Positions 39,691 through 48,888 of a stretch of DNA of 64,000 nt are shown here, one piece after another. Made by a program: the position numbers and the translations under genes. Within the stretch, counting starts at the first letter, position 1. Every line of letters starts with the position of its first letter. This DNA comes from DATILL01 sp035476575. Its GTDB lineage: Bacteria > Actinomycetota > Actinomycetes > Mycobacteriales > JACQDL01. The notes below the pieces were generated by a model that ran no database searches, was not told the origin of the DNA, and was given only the letters and a program-made list of their open reading frames with translations. The DNA is taken from positions 1 through 64,000 of the forward strand of contig DATILL010000150.1 of the NCBI GenBank assembly GCA_035476575.1, written 5' to 3'.

Positions 39691-41013
39691 CTACCGGGTC
39701 GCCGAGGCTGCAGCATACCTCTGGTCGGAGCCGGCCGCGCCGCCGTCCTCCGGCCGAGCCGTCGACGGGGGTGGCGCGGGGCGCTGGCCAGCCCGTTTCG
39801 ACCACGCTGTCGACGGCGCCTCGACGTAGCGGTACATCAGCGCGGCGCAGCCGAACGCGACAACCAGCGCGATCACCGCCTCGACGATCCGTCCGGCCGG
39901 CGCCGGCATGGTGCCGCGCAGCAGGCTGAACGTCGTCTGGAAGATCGGCAGATGCACCAGGTACAGCGAGTACGATCGCTCGCCGACCCAGGCCAGCCCT
40001 GGCACCGTCGGCCGCCATGACCGCAGCGGCCATGACCGCGGTCGCCACCATCTCGGCGGCCGTCCCGCCTGGCCCCGTTCGGCCGCTCCCCGTTCGGCCG
40101 TCCGCCGTTCGGCGGCAAGGCAGGAGCACAGCAGCAGAAAGAACGCGGCGCCGGCCGCCGGGTCCCAGACCAGGTCGGTCAGCGCCACCGGATGCCCGCC
40201 CAGCGACCCGAACCCGGCCCGGTGGTGGAACAGCCACCACACGCCGTACAGGCTGAGCAAGGCGGTCACCCGGGAGGTCAGCGCCTGCGGAAGCCGCTGG
40301 CGGCCGACATACCACTCCGCCGCCACCGCGCCGAGCAGCCATTCGACGATCCGGGCCGGCGCCTGCTGGTACAGCAGGGTGGCCACCCAGGTCCGCTCCG
40401 GACCCAGCGGCAGCAGGCTCTTCGGCACCGACGGCATGACCAGCATGGCGCCGGCCCGCCAGGCCAGCGTGATCCCGAGACCCACCAGCAGCCAGGTCAG
40501 CGGCCTGGTCCGGCGCAGCCAGCGCATCGCCCCGGCGTAGATGAGGTAGAGGTGCTCCTCCAGCGCCAGGCTCCAGGTGACCATCAGCCAGCCGGCCGGC
40601 AGCACCGTGGCCCCCACCACGGTCAGGTGCACGCAGGCCAGCATCCACACCGGCATCGGGCTGCCGGTGAACCCCCACGTGGCGTGCGCCGAGCTGTGCC
40701 GCACCACGCCGTTCAGGCCGATCAGGCAGAGGGCGAGGCAGACCGCCACGAGGTACGCCGGATGCAGCCGGAGGAACCGCCGCAGCAGGAACTGCCCGGC
40801 CCGAAACTCCCCGCCCGCCGCCACCCGTAGATGGATCGAGAAGCCGGAGAGCACCAGGAACAGGCTGACCCCGAGGAACCCGACCGCCCGCACCTCCCGC
40901 AGCGGCGCCAGCCACGGCGTGGCGTCGACCCAGCCGCCGGTGTCGAGGTGGTGCATCAGGACGAGCAGGACGGCCACTCCACGCAGCGCATCCACGGCAC
41001 GAGAACGGCGCAC
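39691..41013 (-). CDS. Acyltransferase family 3 (OafA/YrhL-type) membrane protein
   Basis: The protein has 440 residues with about ten membrane helices. It starts VDALRGVAVLLVLMHHL (catalytic His in the first helix region), then FFLSGF-type LFLVLSGFSIHLR, RRFLRLHPAYLV, and SLALEEHLYLIYAGA. Such proteins move acyl groups onto sugars of the envelope or secondary metabolites. The GTG at 41013 has GGAGGTGTC before it. No glycan genes are adjacent, so the acceptor is unknown. It is absent from the mycobacterial version of this block and looks like an insertion between adnB and the redox genes. Confidence 0.88.
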   Translation of the reverse strand: MRRSRAVDALRGVAVLLVLMHHLDTGGWVDATPWLAPLREVRAVGFLGVSLFLVLSGFSIHLRVAAGGEFRAGQFLLRRFLRLHPAYLVAVCLALCLIGLNGVVRHSSAHATWGFTGSPMPVWMLACVHLTVVGATVLPAGWLMVTWSLALEEHLYLIYAGAMRWLRRTRPLTWLLVGLGITLAWRAGAMLVMPSVPKSLLPLGPERTWVATLLYQQAPARIVEWLLGAVAAEWYVGRQRLPQALTSRVTALLSLYGVWWLFHHRAGFGSLGGHPVALTDLVWDPAAGAAFFLLLCSCLAAERRTAERGAAERGQAGRPPRWWRPRSWPLRSWRPTVPGLAWVGERSYSLYLVHLPIFQTTFSLLRGTMPAPAGRIVEAVIALVVAFGCAALMYRYVEAPSTAWSKRAGQRPAPPPSTARPEDGGAAGSDQRYAAASATR

Positions 41014-41129
41014 GACACCTCCGGGAACGGGACCATACCGAGCCCGCCGGCCCGTGCCCAACACGCCCCACGGCGGTTCCCCCGCCCTGCAAGTGAGCGA
41101 TCGGCCGTTCGCGGGATAATCTCGGCGAC

Positions 41130-42434
41130 GTGCCGACGCTGAAGCTGCCCGCTCCGACCTACCCACTGGAGCGCAGTGCCCTGCCCAACGGGCTCCGGGT
41201 GCTGCTCGCGCCGGACCGCGCCGCCCCCGTCGTGGGCATCGCGGTCTACTACGACGTCGGCATCCGGTCTGAGCCGGAAGGCCGCACCGGGTTCGCACAC
41301 CTGTTCGAGCATCTGATGTTCCAGGGCTCGCGGAACCTGGAGAAGCTGGCACACTTCCGGTACGTGCAGTCCTCCGGCGGCACCTTCAACGGCTCGACCC
41401 ATCTCGACTACACCAACTACTACGAGGTTCTGCCGAGCAACGCGCTGGAGCGGGGGCTGTTCCTGGAGGCGGACCGGATGCGCGCCCCCACGATCACCGA
41501 GGAGAACCTGGCCAACCAGATCTCGGTGGTCAAGGAGGAGATCCGGGTCAACGTGCACAACCGGCCGTACGGCGGGTTCCCGTGGCTGGCGCTGCCCCCG
41601 GTGCTGTTCGAGACCTTCCCCAACGCGCACGATGGCTACGGCTCGTTCGACGACCTCGAGGCGGCCACACTGGACGACGCCCGGCAGTTCTTCACCGACT
41701 ACTACGCGCCGGCCAACGCCGTGCTCTGCGTGGCCGGCGACATCGACCCGGAGCAGGCGTTCGCGCTGGCCGAGCGGCACTTCGGCGACATCCCGGCCCG
41801 CCCGACGCCGCTGCGGCCGGACTTCACCGAGCCCGACCTGACCGCCGAGCGGCGGGTCACGCACACCGACAAGCTGGCGCCCAACCCGGCGCTGGCCGCC
41901 GCCTGGCGGGTGCCCGACCCGGTCGGCGCGCTCGGTGACTACCTGCCGTTCGTGGTGCTGGCCGAGGTGCTCGGCGACGGTGACGCCTCCCGGCTGCAGC
42001 AGCGGCTGGTCCGCAAGGACCGCACTGCCACCGAGGTGAACGCCTACCTGTCGATGTTGGGTGACCCGTTCGACGTGCGGGACCCCACCGCGTTCCTGCT
42101 GCAGGCCCATTACACCCCGGCCAGCTCAGCCGACGCCGTGCTGGCCACGGTGGACGACGAGCTGGCCATGCTGGCGACGGACGGGCTGCGTCAGGGCGAG
42201 CTGGACCGGGTCAAGGCCCGGATCGCTGCCCAGCTCCTGCGCGACGTGGACGCCGTGCTCGGCCGCACCCTGGCGCTGGCCGCGTTCGAGCAGCAGCACG
42301 GCCGGGCCGAGCTGCTCGCCGAGCTCCCTGTCCTGATCGGCGCGGTGACGGCCGAGCAGATCGCGGCCGCTGCCGCCACCCTCGTTCCCAACCGGCGCGC
42401 CGTCGTCGAGCTCGTTCCCGGAGGCGCCCAGTGA
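41130..42434 (+). CDS. M16 family zinc peptidase, catalytic subunit
   Basis: This 434-residue protein has the inverted zinc site HLFEHLMF (about 64-71) with a downstream Glu in VVKEEIRVN. The second, inactive half ends in a domain with RLVRKDRTATEVNAYL. Bacterial M16B enzymes work as pairs of an active and an inactive chain, and the next gene supplies the latter. They degrade peptides inside a closed chamber. The gene is divergent from the acyltransferase gene. It starts with GTG at 41130. Confidence 0.9.
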   Translation: MPTLKLPAPTYPLERSALPNGLRVLLAPDRAAPVVGIAVYYDVGIRSEPEGRTGFAHLFEHLMFQGSRNLEKLAHFRYVQSSGGTFNGSTHLDYTNYYEVLPSNALERGLFLEADRMRAPTITEENLANQISVVKEEIRVNVHNRPYGGFPWLALPPVLFETFPNAHDGYGSFDDLEAATLDDARQFFTDYYAPANAVLCVAGDIDPEQAFALAERHFGDIPARPTPLRPDFTEPDLTAERRVTHTDKLAPNPALAAAWRVPDPVGALGDYLPFVVLAEVLGDGDASRLQQRLVRKDRTATEVNAYLSMLGDPFDVRDPTAFLLQAHYTPASSADAVLATVDDELAMLATDGLRQGELDRVKARIAAQLLRDVDAVLGRTLALAAFEQQHGRAELLAELPVLIGAVTAEQIAAAAATLVPNRRAVVELVPGGAQ

Positions 42435-43843
42435 ACGGCGGAACAGCAAACGGCGGAACAGTGAACGGCGGGGGAACGAGCGGCGGGGGAACGAGCGGCG
42501 GGACAGTGAACGGCGGGAGCGCGCTCAGGCGTCCGGTGCCGCCGCTCGGGCCGCCGCCGCAGACCAGCCAGCCGACCTCGACCGAGCGCCAGCTCGCCGA
42601 CGGGCTGACCGTGGTCGCGGTCCGCCGGCCCGGCGTCCCGCTGGTCGAGCTGCGGCTGCGCATCCCGTTCGGCAGCACCGTGCCGTCCCACCCGGCCCAG
42701 TCCAGCCTGCTTGGTGAGACCATGCTGACCGGCACCCCTCGGCACAGCCAGGTTGAGCTGGCCGAGGCCGTGCAGGCGCTCGGCGGGCATCTGTCGGTCG
42801 GCACCGACTCCGACCGGCTGCTGATCGGCGGGGCGGTGCTGGCGGACGGCCTGCCGACGCTGCTCGACCTGGTTGCCGAGGTGGTGACCGAGGCGACGTA
42901 CCCGGCCGGCGAGGTGGAGGTGGAGCGGGACCGGCTGGTCGAGCACCTGTCCATCGCCCGGTCCCAGCCGTCCGTGCTGGCCCGCGAGGCGCTGCGCCGC
43001 CGGATGTATGGCGATCATCCGTACGCCCACGAGATCCCGGAGGCGGCGGCGGTGGCGGAGACCACGCCGGACCAGCTCCGCGCCCTGCATGCCAGCCGGG
43101 TGGTGCCGGCCGGCGCGACCCTGGTGCTGGTGGGTGACCTGCAGCCGGACCGGCTGCTGGACCGGGTCGAGGCCGCCCTGGCCGACTGGAAGGTCGAGGG
43201 CACGCCGACGCCGCTGCCGCCGCTGCCCCCGGTGCGGCCGGCGGTGACCGAGCTGGTGCACCGGGCCGGCGCCGTCCAGTCCTCGATCCGGCTCGGCGGT
43301 GCGGCGCCCCGCCGCGACGACCCGGCGTACCCGGCCCTGCACCTGGCCAACCTCGTCTTCGGCGGCTACTTCTCCTCCCGGCTGGTGGAGAACATCCGCG
43401 AGGACAAGGGCTACACCTACAGCCCGCACAGCCGGATCGACCACGGCGCCGCCGGCTCCACCCTGGTCGTCGACGCGGACGTGGCGAACGACGTCACCGC
43501 TCCGGCGCTGCTGGAGATGTGGTACGAGCTGGGCCGGATGGCCACCCTGCCGGTCAGCGCGAGCGAGCTGGACGACGTCCGGCAGTACGCCGTCGGCACG
43601 CTGGCCATGTCCACCGCGACCCAGGCCGGACTGGCGTCCATGCTGTCCGCCCTGGCCGGCACCGGGCTCGGCCTGGACTGGCTGCGGGAGTACCCGGGCA
43701 AGCTGGCCGCGGTGACGGTGGGGGAGGCGTTCGAGGTGGCCCAGGCGGTGCTCGCCCCGGCCGGGCTGGTCACCGTCGTGCTCGGAGACGCCGACCAGGT
43801 CGCATCCGGGCTGGCGGTCCTCGGCCCGGTCGAACGCCGGTGA
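42431..43843 (+). CDS. M16 family peptidase-like, non-catalytic subunit
   Basis: This 470-residue protein has the M16 fold (PFGSTVPSHPAQSSLLGETM at the usual active-site position) but no HxxEH. The late motif GYFSSRLVENIREDKGYTYS is intact. It is the expected inactive partner of the preceding gene, with which it overlaps (GTGA). Residues 1-30 are an odd Asn/Gly/Thr repeat (NGGT units) encoded by short DNA repeats at 42433-42510, which suggests slippage expansion. Confidence 0.88.
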   Translation: MNGGTANGGTVNGGGTSGGGTSGGTVNGGSALRRPVPPLGPPPQTSQPTSTERQLADGLTVVAVRRPGVPLVELRLRIPFGSTVPSHPAQSSLLGETMLTGTPRHSQVELAEAVQALGGHLSVGTDSDRLLIGGAVLADGLPTLLDLVAEVVTEATYPAGEVEVERDRLVEHLSIARSQPSVLAREALRRRMYGDHPYAHEIPEAAAVAETTPDQLRALHASRVVPAGATLVLVGDLQPDRLLDRVEAALADWKVEGTPTPLPPLPPVRPAVTELVHRAGAVQSSIRLGGAAPRRDDPAYPALHLANLVFGGYFSSRLVENIREDKGYTYSPHSRIDHGAAGSTLVVDADVANDVTAPALLEMWYELGRMATLPVSASELDDVRQYAVGTLAMSTATQAGLASMLSALAGTGLGLDWLREYPGKLAAVTVGEAFEVAQAVLAPAGLVTVVLGDADQVASGLAVLGPVERR

Positions 43844-44787
43844 TCCCGGCCCTCGCGCGGGGCACGCACGACCGGGCGGCGCACCGGCGGGGCGATGAGG
43901 AGTGGCTGGCCGCCGCCTGGGCGCGGGCGAAGGTGCTGGTGGTGGCGCCGGACGGCACCGTACCGGTCCTCGACTCCGCCGCCGGCCCCCGGCTCCGCTA
44001 CGTCGAACCCTCCACCGTGGACGGCGCCGGCGGCCGGTGCTTCCTCGGTGAGCACGGTGGTACGCCGTACTTCGCGGTGCCGGCCGACGCCGCCGGCGCG
44101 GCGGCTGGGCAGGTGCCGGCCGGCTGGCGCGGCCTGCGCGAGGTCGGCGCCGAGCTTGCCGACCTGGAGGCCGGGCTGCTGGCGACCGCGGTGGCGCTGG
44201 TCGGCTGGCACGCCCGGCACCCGCGCTGCCCGCGCTGTGGCGAGCCGACCGAGGTGACCGAGGCCGGCTGGAGCCGGCAGTGCGCGCGGGACGGCTCGCA
44301 GCATTGGCCGCGCACCGACCCAGCGGTGATCATGCTGGTGCACGACGGGGCGGACCGGTGCATCCTCGGCCGGAAGGTGGTCTGGCCGCTCGGGCGGTAC
44401 TCGATCCTGGCCGGGTTCGTCGAGCCGGGGGAGTCGCTGGAGGCCGCGGTGGCCCGCGAGGTCGCCGAGGAGGTCGGCGTCGCGGTCACCGACATCCGTT
44501 ACCTCGCCTCGCAGCCCTGGCCGTTCCCGGCATCGCTGATGCTCGGCTTCTCCGCCCGGGTGGTCGGCGACCCGACGCCGCGGGTGGACGGCACCGAGCT
44601 GGCGGAGGCGCGCTGGTTCACCCGGGACGAGATCCGCGGCGGCACCATCCGGCTGCCGCCCCTCGCCTCCATCGCGCACGCCATCATCGCCACCTGGCTG
44701 ACCGCCCCCGCCGGCCCCAGCGGTGCGGCGGGGCTCAGCGGTGCGGCGGGGCCAGCTCCGGCGGCAGCGGCACGGCCCGGTCGGTGA
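43840..44787 (+). CDS. nudC: NAD(+)/NADH pyrophosphatase NudC
   Basis: The protein has 315 residues. The zinc ribbon begins CPRCGEPT (about 128). The Nudix box is complete (GFVEPGESLEAAVAREVAEE then VGV), followed by SQPWPFPASLML, the sequence that marks NudC among Nudix enzymes. It cleaves NADH to NMNH and AMP, and removes NAD caps from RNA in other bacteria. The expected fourth zinc Cys is an Asp (QCARDGSQH). The GTG overlaps the M16 stop. The 3' end overlaps the convergent ANTAR gene by 53 bases. Confidence 0.92.
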   Translation: MIPALARGTHDRAAHRRGDEEWLAAAWARAKVLVVAPDGTVPVLDSAAGPRLRYVEPSTVDGAGGRCFLGEHGGTPYFAVPADAAGAAAGQVPAGWRGLREVGAELADLEAGLLATAVALVGWHARHPRCPRCGEPTEVTEAGWSRQCARDGSQHWPRTDPAVIMLVHDGADRCILGRKVVWPLGRYSILAGFVEPGESLEAAVAREVAEEVGVAVTDIRYLASQPWPFPASLMLGFSARVVGDPTPRVDGTELAEARWFTRDEIRGGTIRLPPLASIAHAIIATWLTAPAGPSGAAGLSGAAGPAPAAAARPGR

Positions 44788-45181
44788 CCGACGCCACCAC
44801 CTCACGGGCCAGGTCGTGCACCTTGCGGCCACGCGAGCGGGCCACCCGGCGCAGCCGCTCGAAGGCGTCCCGCGGGCCGATCCGGCGCCGCTCGGCCACC
44901 ACGCCGATGGCCTGCTCGATGATGACCCGGGCGGTCAGCGCGTGCTCAAGCTGCCGCACAGCCAGCTTGAGCTGGTCGATCTCGCCCAGCGCATGGTCCG
45001 GCTTGGCCGGCCGCGGGCGCGGGACGAGGTCGTTGGCGAGCAGGTCGGCGAGCACCATGGCGCAGGTGAGATCCTCCGCCGGCGACTCGTTCTGCTCGGT
45101 GTCGCGGACCACCCAGCCATCCGGCGTACGTCGGATGACGACGTCGCCGACCGCCGTAGGCGGGACCCCGCTCGGCGACAT
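44735..45181 (-). CDS. ANTAR-domain protein
   Basis: The protein has 148 residues. The C-terminal ANTAR domain (about 75-135) has LKLAVRQLEHALTARVIIEQ and AIGVVAERRRIGPRDAFERL, then RRVARSRGRKVHDLAREVV. ANTAR proteins bind twin-hexaloop RNA to prevent termination. The N-terminal 70 residues have no recognised sensor domain. The ATG at 45181 is chosen over one 27 bases upstream because GGAGGTGA lies just before it. The target RNA is not evident in this window. Confidence 0.83.
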   Translation of the reverse strand: MSPSGVPPTAVGDVVIRRTPDGWVVRDTEQNESPAEDLTCAMVLADLLANDLVPRPRPAKPDHALGEIDQLKLAVRQLEHALTARVIIEQAIGVVAERRRIGPRDAFERLRRVARSRGRKVHDLAREVVASVTDRAVPLPPELAPPHR

Positions 45182-45208
45182 CAGGTCACCTCCGTAACTG
45201 GATGGCAC

Positions 45209-45373
45209 GCTGTGAATGGCCCGTGGCAGTGCGTCGTTTTGGCAGTGCGTCGTTCATGATCGAGATGAACGATTGAGCCAACAGTATCTGTGCCCAGGGG
45301 GTAGGTAACGCAAGTCGACCGAAACTCCACCAAGAAACCTTCGTTGGGCCGGCGTCGTTCGTGCCTGGTTGGC
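45209..45373. other. Intergenic with short direct repeat
   Basis: GGCAGTGCGTCGTT occurs at about 45223 and again at about 45241, just upstream of the ANTAR gene, and may be an operator pair. Nothing else is seen between this and the mycoredoxin stop. Confidence 0.35.
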
Positions 45374-45625
45374 TCAGCTTGCCCGGCTCAGCCGCTGCCG
45401 CACCTGGTCCATCGTCGGGTTCGTCAGCGTGCTGCCGTCGGCGAAACGCAGAGTCGGCACGGTCTGGCTGCCGCCGTTAACGCTTGTCACAAAATCGGCT
45501 CCGATCGGGTCGTCCTCTATGTCGACCTCAAGGAACGCGACGCCGTCCCGGTCAAGCAGGCGCTTGAGCCGAATGCAGTAGCCGCACCACGTGGTGGTGT
45601 ACATCGTCAGTGAACCGGCGTCCAC
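45374..45625 (-). CDS. mrx1: Mycoredoxin-type glutaredoxin
   Basis: This 83-residue glutaredoxin fold has the active site TTWCGYCIRLKRLL (CGYC at about 14-17), FLEVDIEDDP, and the cis-Pro/GG loop TVPTLRFADGS. Mycoredoxin-1 reduces mycothiol mixed disulphides using mycothiol and its reductase. The GTG at 45625 is used; an internal ATG nine codons later would remove the first strand. It lies head to head with uvrD2, as in mycobacteria. Confidence 0.9.
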   Translation of the reverse strand: MDAGSLTMYTTTWCGYCIRLKRLLDRDGVAFLEVDIEDDPIGADFVTSVNGGSQTVPTLRFADGSTLTNPTMDQVRQRLSRAS

Positions 45626-45784
45626 GACCGGGACCGTCCTTCCAGGTGGTAGTCCGTGCTGGCTGTCCGGGACAGAACCGTCGCCGGCCGCGACGCCCGA
45701 CGATCCGGATCCCGCCCACGTTTCCGGGCAACACTCACGCCCCCGCGCACCTTCCATCCGGGTCGCCTGACAGGATGCGAGGTG

Positions 45785-47947
45785 ATGGACGACGCTGCCT
45801 CCGACCTCCGTGCGACCGACGGCCAGCCCGATCTGGCGGCTGGCCCGGCCCGCGGCATCCTGGCCGGCCTCGACCCAGAGCAGGCCGAGGCGGTGCGCGC
45901 GGTGCGCGGCCCGGTCTGCATCCTGGCCGGCGCCGGCACCGGAAAGACCCGCACCATCACGCACCGGATCGCCTACGCCGTCCACACTGGCGCGGCGGCT
46001 GCGTCCCAGCTCCTCGCGGTCACCTTCACCGCCCGGGCCGCCGGGGAGATGCGCGGCCGGCTGCGCGCGCTCGGCGTCGGGGGGGTGCAGGCGCGCACGT
46101 TCCACGCCGCGGCGCTGCGGCAGCTCCGGTACTTCGCGCCCCGGGTGCTCGGCGGCCCGATGCCGGAGCTGGCCGAGCACAAGTTCCGGCTGGTGACCAC
46201 GGCCGCGCTGCGCTGCCGCCTGACTGTGGACGGCACGCTCCGGCGGGACCTGTCCGGCGAGATCGAATGGGCCAAGTCCAGCCTGGTCGGGCCGGAGCAG
46301 TACGCCGAGGTGGTCACCAAGCTGGGCCGGCAGCCGCCGCTGGACGCCGCGACGGTGGCCGCGGTCTTCGCGGCGTACGAGCAGGTCAAGCAGCAGGCCG
46401 GCGTGCTGGACTTCGAGGACCTGCTGCTGGTGACCGCGGTGGCCATCGAGAACCACCGCGACGTCGCCGAGGAGGTCCGGGCGCGCTACCGGCAGTTCGT
46501 GGTGGACGAGTACCAGGACGTCAACCCGCTGCAGCAGCGGCTGCTCGACGCGTGGCTCGGCGGGCGCGAGGACCTGTGCGTGGTCGGCGACGCCAACCAG
46601 ACGATCTACTCCTTCACCGGCGCCACCCCGGACTACCTGCTCGGCTTCGGCCGCCGCTACCCCGGTGCGGTGGTGGTGCGGCTGGAGCGCGACTACCGGT
46701 CCACCCCGCAGGTGGTGTCCGCGGCCAACCGGCTGATCGCGGCCACCCATGGACCGGCCGGTGGAGCCCGGCTGCGGCTGGTCGGGCAACGGCCGGACGG
46801 GCCGGAGCCGACGTTGCGCGAGTACGACGACGAGCCGGCCGAGGCCGCCGGGGTGGCCGCTGAGTGTGCCCGGCTGGTCGCGGCCGGCACCCCGGCCGCC
46901 GAGATCGCGGTGCTGTACCGGGTCAACGCGCAGTCCGAAAGCTACGAGACGGCGCTGTCCGCGGCCGGCGTGCCGTACGTGCTGCGCGGGGGCGAGCGGT
47001 TCTTCGAGCGGGCCGAGGTCCGCGAGGCCCGGGTGCTGCTGCGTGCGGCGGCCCGGTCGGCCGACCCCGAGGTTCCGCTGGTCCGGGCGGTCACCGACGT
47101 GCTGTCCGCCGCCGGCTGGTCGCCGGGGGACCCGCCGGCCGGTGGCGCCGCTCGGGAGCGGTGGGAGTCGCTGGCAGCCCTGGTCGCGCTGGCCGAGGAG
47201 GTCGCCGCCCAGCCGGCCGGTGGGGGTGACCGGCCGGGCCCGCCCGGGCTGGAGGATCTCGTGGCCGAGCTGGAGCAGCGTGCCGCGGCCCAGCACGCGC
47301 CGACCGTGCAGGGGGTCACGCTCGCCTCGCTGCACGCCGCCAAGGGGCTGGAGTGGGACGCGGTGTTCCTCGTCGGGTTGACCGAGGGCACGCTGCCGAT
47401 CCAGCACGCCAGCACCGACGAGCAGGTCGAGGAGGAACGCCGGCTGTTGTACGTCGGGATCACCCGGGCGCGGGAGCGGCTGGCGTTGTCCTGGGCGCTG
47501 GCCCGAACGCCGGGCGCGCGCCGGGGCCGGCGCAAGAGCCGGTTCCTCTACCCGCTGCTGCCGCCGGTCCTTCCGGCTGGCCGGGCCGGCGGCGGGGCCG
47601 CTGGTGGGAGTGCCGGTGCCGGTGCTGTTCGCGGTGGCAAGGCTGTCTGCGTCGAGTGCGGTGGGCCGCTGCGCAAGGGCGTCGAGCGCGCGCTGGAGCG
47701 CTGTGCCGGCTGCCCGGGCAAGGTCGACGTCGCGTTGTTCGAGCGGCTGCGTGCCTGGCGCTCGGAGCGGGCCAGCACGGCCAGCGTGCCGGCCTACGTC
47801 GTGTTCACCGACGCCACCCTGGTCGCGATCGCCGAGACCCGGCCGGTCGACGTCGCGGGCCTGGTCCGGCTGCCCGGCATCGGGCCGCGCAAGCTCGACC
47901 TGTACGGCGCCGACGTGCTGGCGATCGTCGCGGGCCAGGCGCTGTAG
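45785..47947 (+). CDS. uvrD2: ATP-dependent DNA helicase UvrD2
   Basis: The protein has 720 residues. The superfamily 1 motor has AGAGTGKTRTITHRIAYA, FVVDEYQDVNPLQQ, GDANQTIYSFTGATPDYLL and SLHAAKGLEWDAVFLVGL. A four-Cys motif follows (CVECGGPL, then CAGCPGK), and the C-terminus is an HRDC domain (AYVVFTDATLVAIAE, LPGIGPRKLDLYG). This layout defines the actinobacterial UvrD2. The ATG at 45785 is preceded by a GTG at 45782 that could also serve. Confidence 0.93.
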   Translation: MDDAASDLRATDGQPDLAAGPARGILAGLDPEQAEAVRAVRGPVCILAGAGTGKTRTITHRIAYAVHTGAAAASQLLAVTFTARAAGEMRGRLRALGVGGVQARTFHAAALRQLRYFAPRVLGGPMPELAEHKFRLVTTAALRCRLTVDGTLRRDLSGEIEWAKSSLVGPEQYAEVVTKLGRQPPLDAATVAAVFAAYEQVKQQAGVLDFEDLLLVTAVAIENHRDVAEEVRARYRQFVVDEYQDVNPLQQRLLDAWLGGREDLCVVGDANQTIYSFTGATPDYLLGFGRRYPGAVVVRLERDYRSTPQVVSAANRLIAATHGPAGGARLRLVGQRPDGPEPTLREYDDEPAEAAGVAAECARLVAAGTPAAEIAVLYRVNAQSESYETALSAAGVPYVLRGGERFFERAEVREARVLLRAAARSADPEVPLVRAVTDVLSAAGWSPGDPPAGGAARERWESLAALVALAEEVAAQPAGGGDRPGPPGLEDLVAELEQRAAAQHAPTVQGVTLASLHAAKGLEWDAVFLVGLTEGTLPIQHASTDEQVEEERRLLYVGITRARERLALSWALARTPGARRGRRKSRFLYPLLPPVLPAGRAGGGAAGGSAGAGAVRGGKAVCVECGGPLRKGVERALERCAGCPGKVDVALFERLRAWRSERASTASVPAYVVFTDATLVAIAETRPVDVAGLVRLPGIGPRKLDLYGADVLAIVAGQAL

Positions 47948-48075
47948 CCTCGGGATGGCAGGCCGGGATGGCGGGCCGGGCGCCGCGGGAACGACCCGTC
48001 CGGCGCCAGCTCACTGGCGTCGATCCGGCCCGGATGCCCCAAGGGGAAAGATTCCCGCTGATTGCGCAAAAATGT

Positions 48076-48105
48076 TTGCCCCCACTCCGGCAGACGGCCT
48101 AGTCT
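48076..48105 (+). promoter_or_regulatory. WhiB7-type promoter candidate upstream of the whiB7 leader
   Basis: TTGCCC at 48076-48081 and TAGTCT at 48100-48105 are 18 bases apart. An A-rich stretch (CAAAAATG, 48067-48074) lies just upstream of the -35, where WhiB7 binds in its target promoters through its AT-hook. The predicted start is near 48111, where an ATG in frame with the leader ORF begins. This fits autoregulation of whiB7, an inference from motif position. Confidence 0.5.
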
Positions 48106-48167
48106 CCGAAATGCCACCCGGCGTGACGTGCGTCGGCAGGACCGTCAGAGAGAAGGAGGTGCCCCAG

Positions 48168-48458
48168 ATGATCACTAAGGAGCTGAACGTCGTGCCATCC
48201 ACGGGTGCCGCCGATCTGGCGATCTCGCTGCCCGCGGATTTTGAGCGCGACGGGATGCGTCTGTCCGGAGCCGGGTTCCCCGCGTGCGCCGGTGGCCTTA
48301 TGGCCGCCGTCCTCCGCGGAAGGCACGGCACCGCGGCGGGCAGCGACTGGGCCACGGCCGTGATCGCTGGCACGCGCATCCAGGTCGCCGTTCGGCGCCG
48401 CGTCCAGGCCGACGACGCCTACGTCCCGGGTACTCCGCCTCGAGGTGCACCAGTCTGA
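48168..48458 (+). CDS. 96-codon ORF in the whiB7 leader
   Basis: The ATG at 48168 follows a good GAAGGAGG site. The product has 96 residues (MITKELNVVPSTGAADL, ISLPADFERDGMRLSG, ending PRGAPV) and matches nothing I know. An in-frame ATG at 48111 would give a leaderless, 19-residue-longer form. The stop is only 22 bases before the attenuator-like hairpin. In other actinobacteria whiB7 is controlled by translation of a short upstream ORF. This longer one could do that job or be an ordinary gene. Confidence 0.6.
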   Translation: MITKELNVVPSTGAADLAISLPADFERDGMRLSGAGFPACAGGLMAAVLRGRHGTAAGSDWATAVIAGTRIQVAVRRRVQADDAYVPGTPPRGAPV

Positions 48459-48480
48459 CCATTTTCAGACCGGCTCACCT

Positions 48481-48525
48481 TGAGGCCGCGGAACCCGTAC
48501 CCGGGTTCCGCGGCCTCAGTGTTTT
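48481..48525 (+). terminator. Attenuator-like hairpin before whiB7
   Basis: TGAGGCCGCGGAACCC at 48481-48496 and GGGTTCCGCGGCCTCA at 48503-48518 form a perfect 16-bp stem with a six-base loop, followed by GTGTTTTA. It sits between the leader ORF and whiB7, where a terminator would block whiB7 unless translation in the leader is disturbed, as known for whiB7 attenuation. Confidence 0.72.
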
Positions 48526-48576
48526 ACCCGATCTGTCTACCACGACTAGCCGACGAAACACCCGGAGGTGAACACG

Positions 48577-48888
48577 GTGACCCTCGCACCCGAGGTGACC
48601 GATTGCTCCTTCGAGGTCACGACCCTCGACTTCGTCGAGGCGGAGACCCGAGGCTGGGCCCTGCCCTGCCGGGTTTACGACCCCGAACTGTGGTTCGCGG
48701 AGCGCCCCGCGGACCTGGAGCTGGCAAAAAGCTACTGCCTGGACTGCCCAGTGCGGGCGGCGTGCCTCGCTGGCGCGCTGTCCCGGCGCGAGCCCTGGGG
48801 CGTCTGGGGCGGCGAGATCTTCGAGCGTGGCGTCGTGATCCCGCGCAAGCGGCCTCGCGGCCGGCCACGCAAGGAGGTAGCCGCATGA
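48577..48888 (+). CDS. whiB7: WhiB-family regulator WhiB7
   Basis: The protein has 103 residues. Four Cys bind an iron-sulfur cluster (LPCRVY; SYCLDCPVRAACLAG). WGVWGGEIF is the family turn, and the C-terminal AT-hook RPRGRPRKE is specific to WhiB7. It activates intrinsic antibiotic-resistance and ribosome-stress genes with the primary sigma factor. The GTG at 48577 is preferred because GGAGG lies eight bases before it; a GTG at 48568 overlaps that site. It is flanked by uvrD2 and an ABC1 kinase gene as in mycobacteria. Confidence 0.93.
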   Translation: MTLAPEVTDCSFEVTTLDFVEAETRGWALPCRVYDPELWFAERPADLELAKSYCLDCPVRAACLAGALSRREPWGVWGGEIFERGVVIPRKRPRGRPRKEVAA

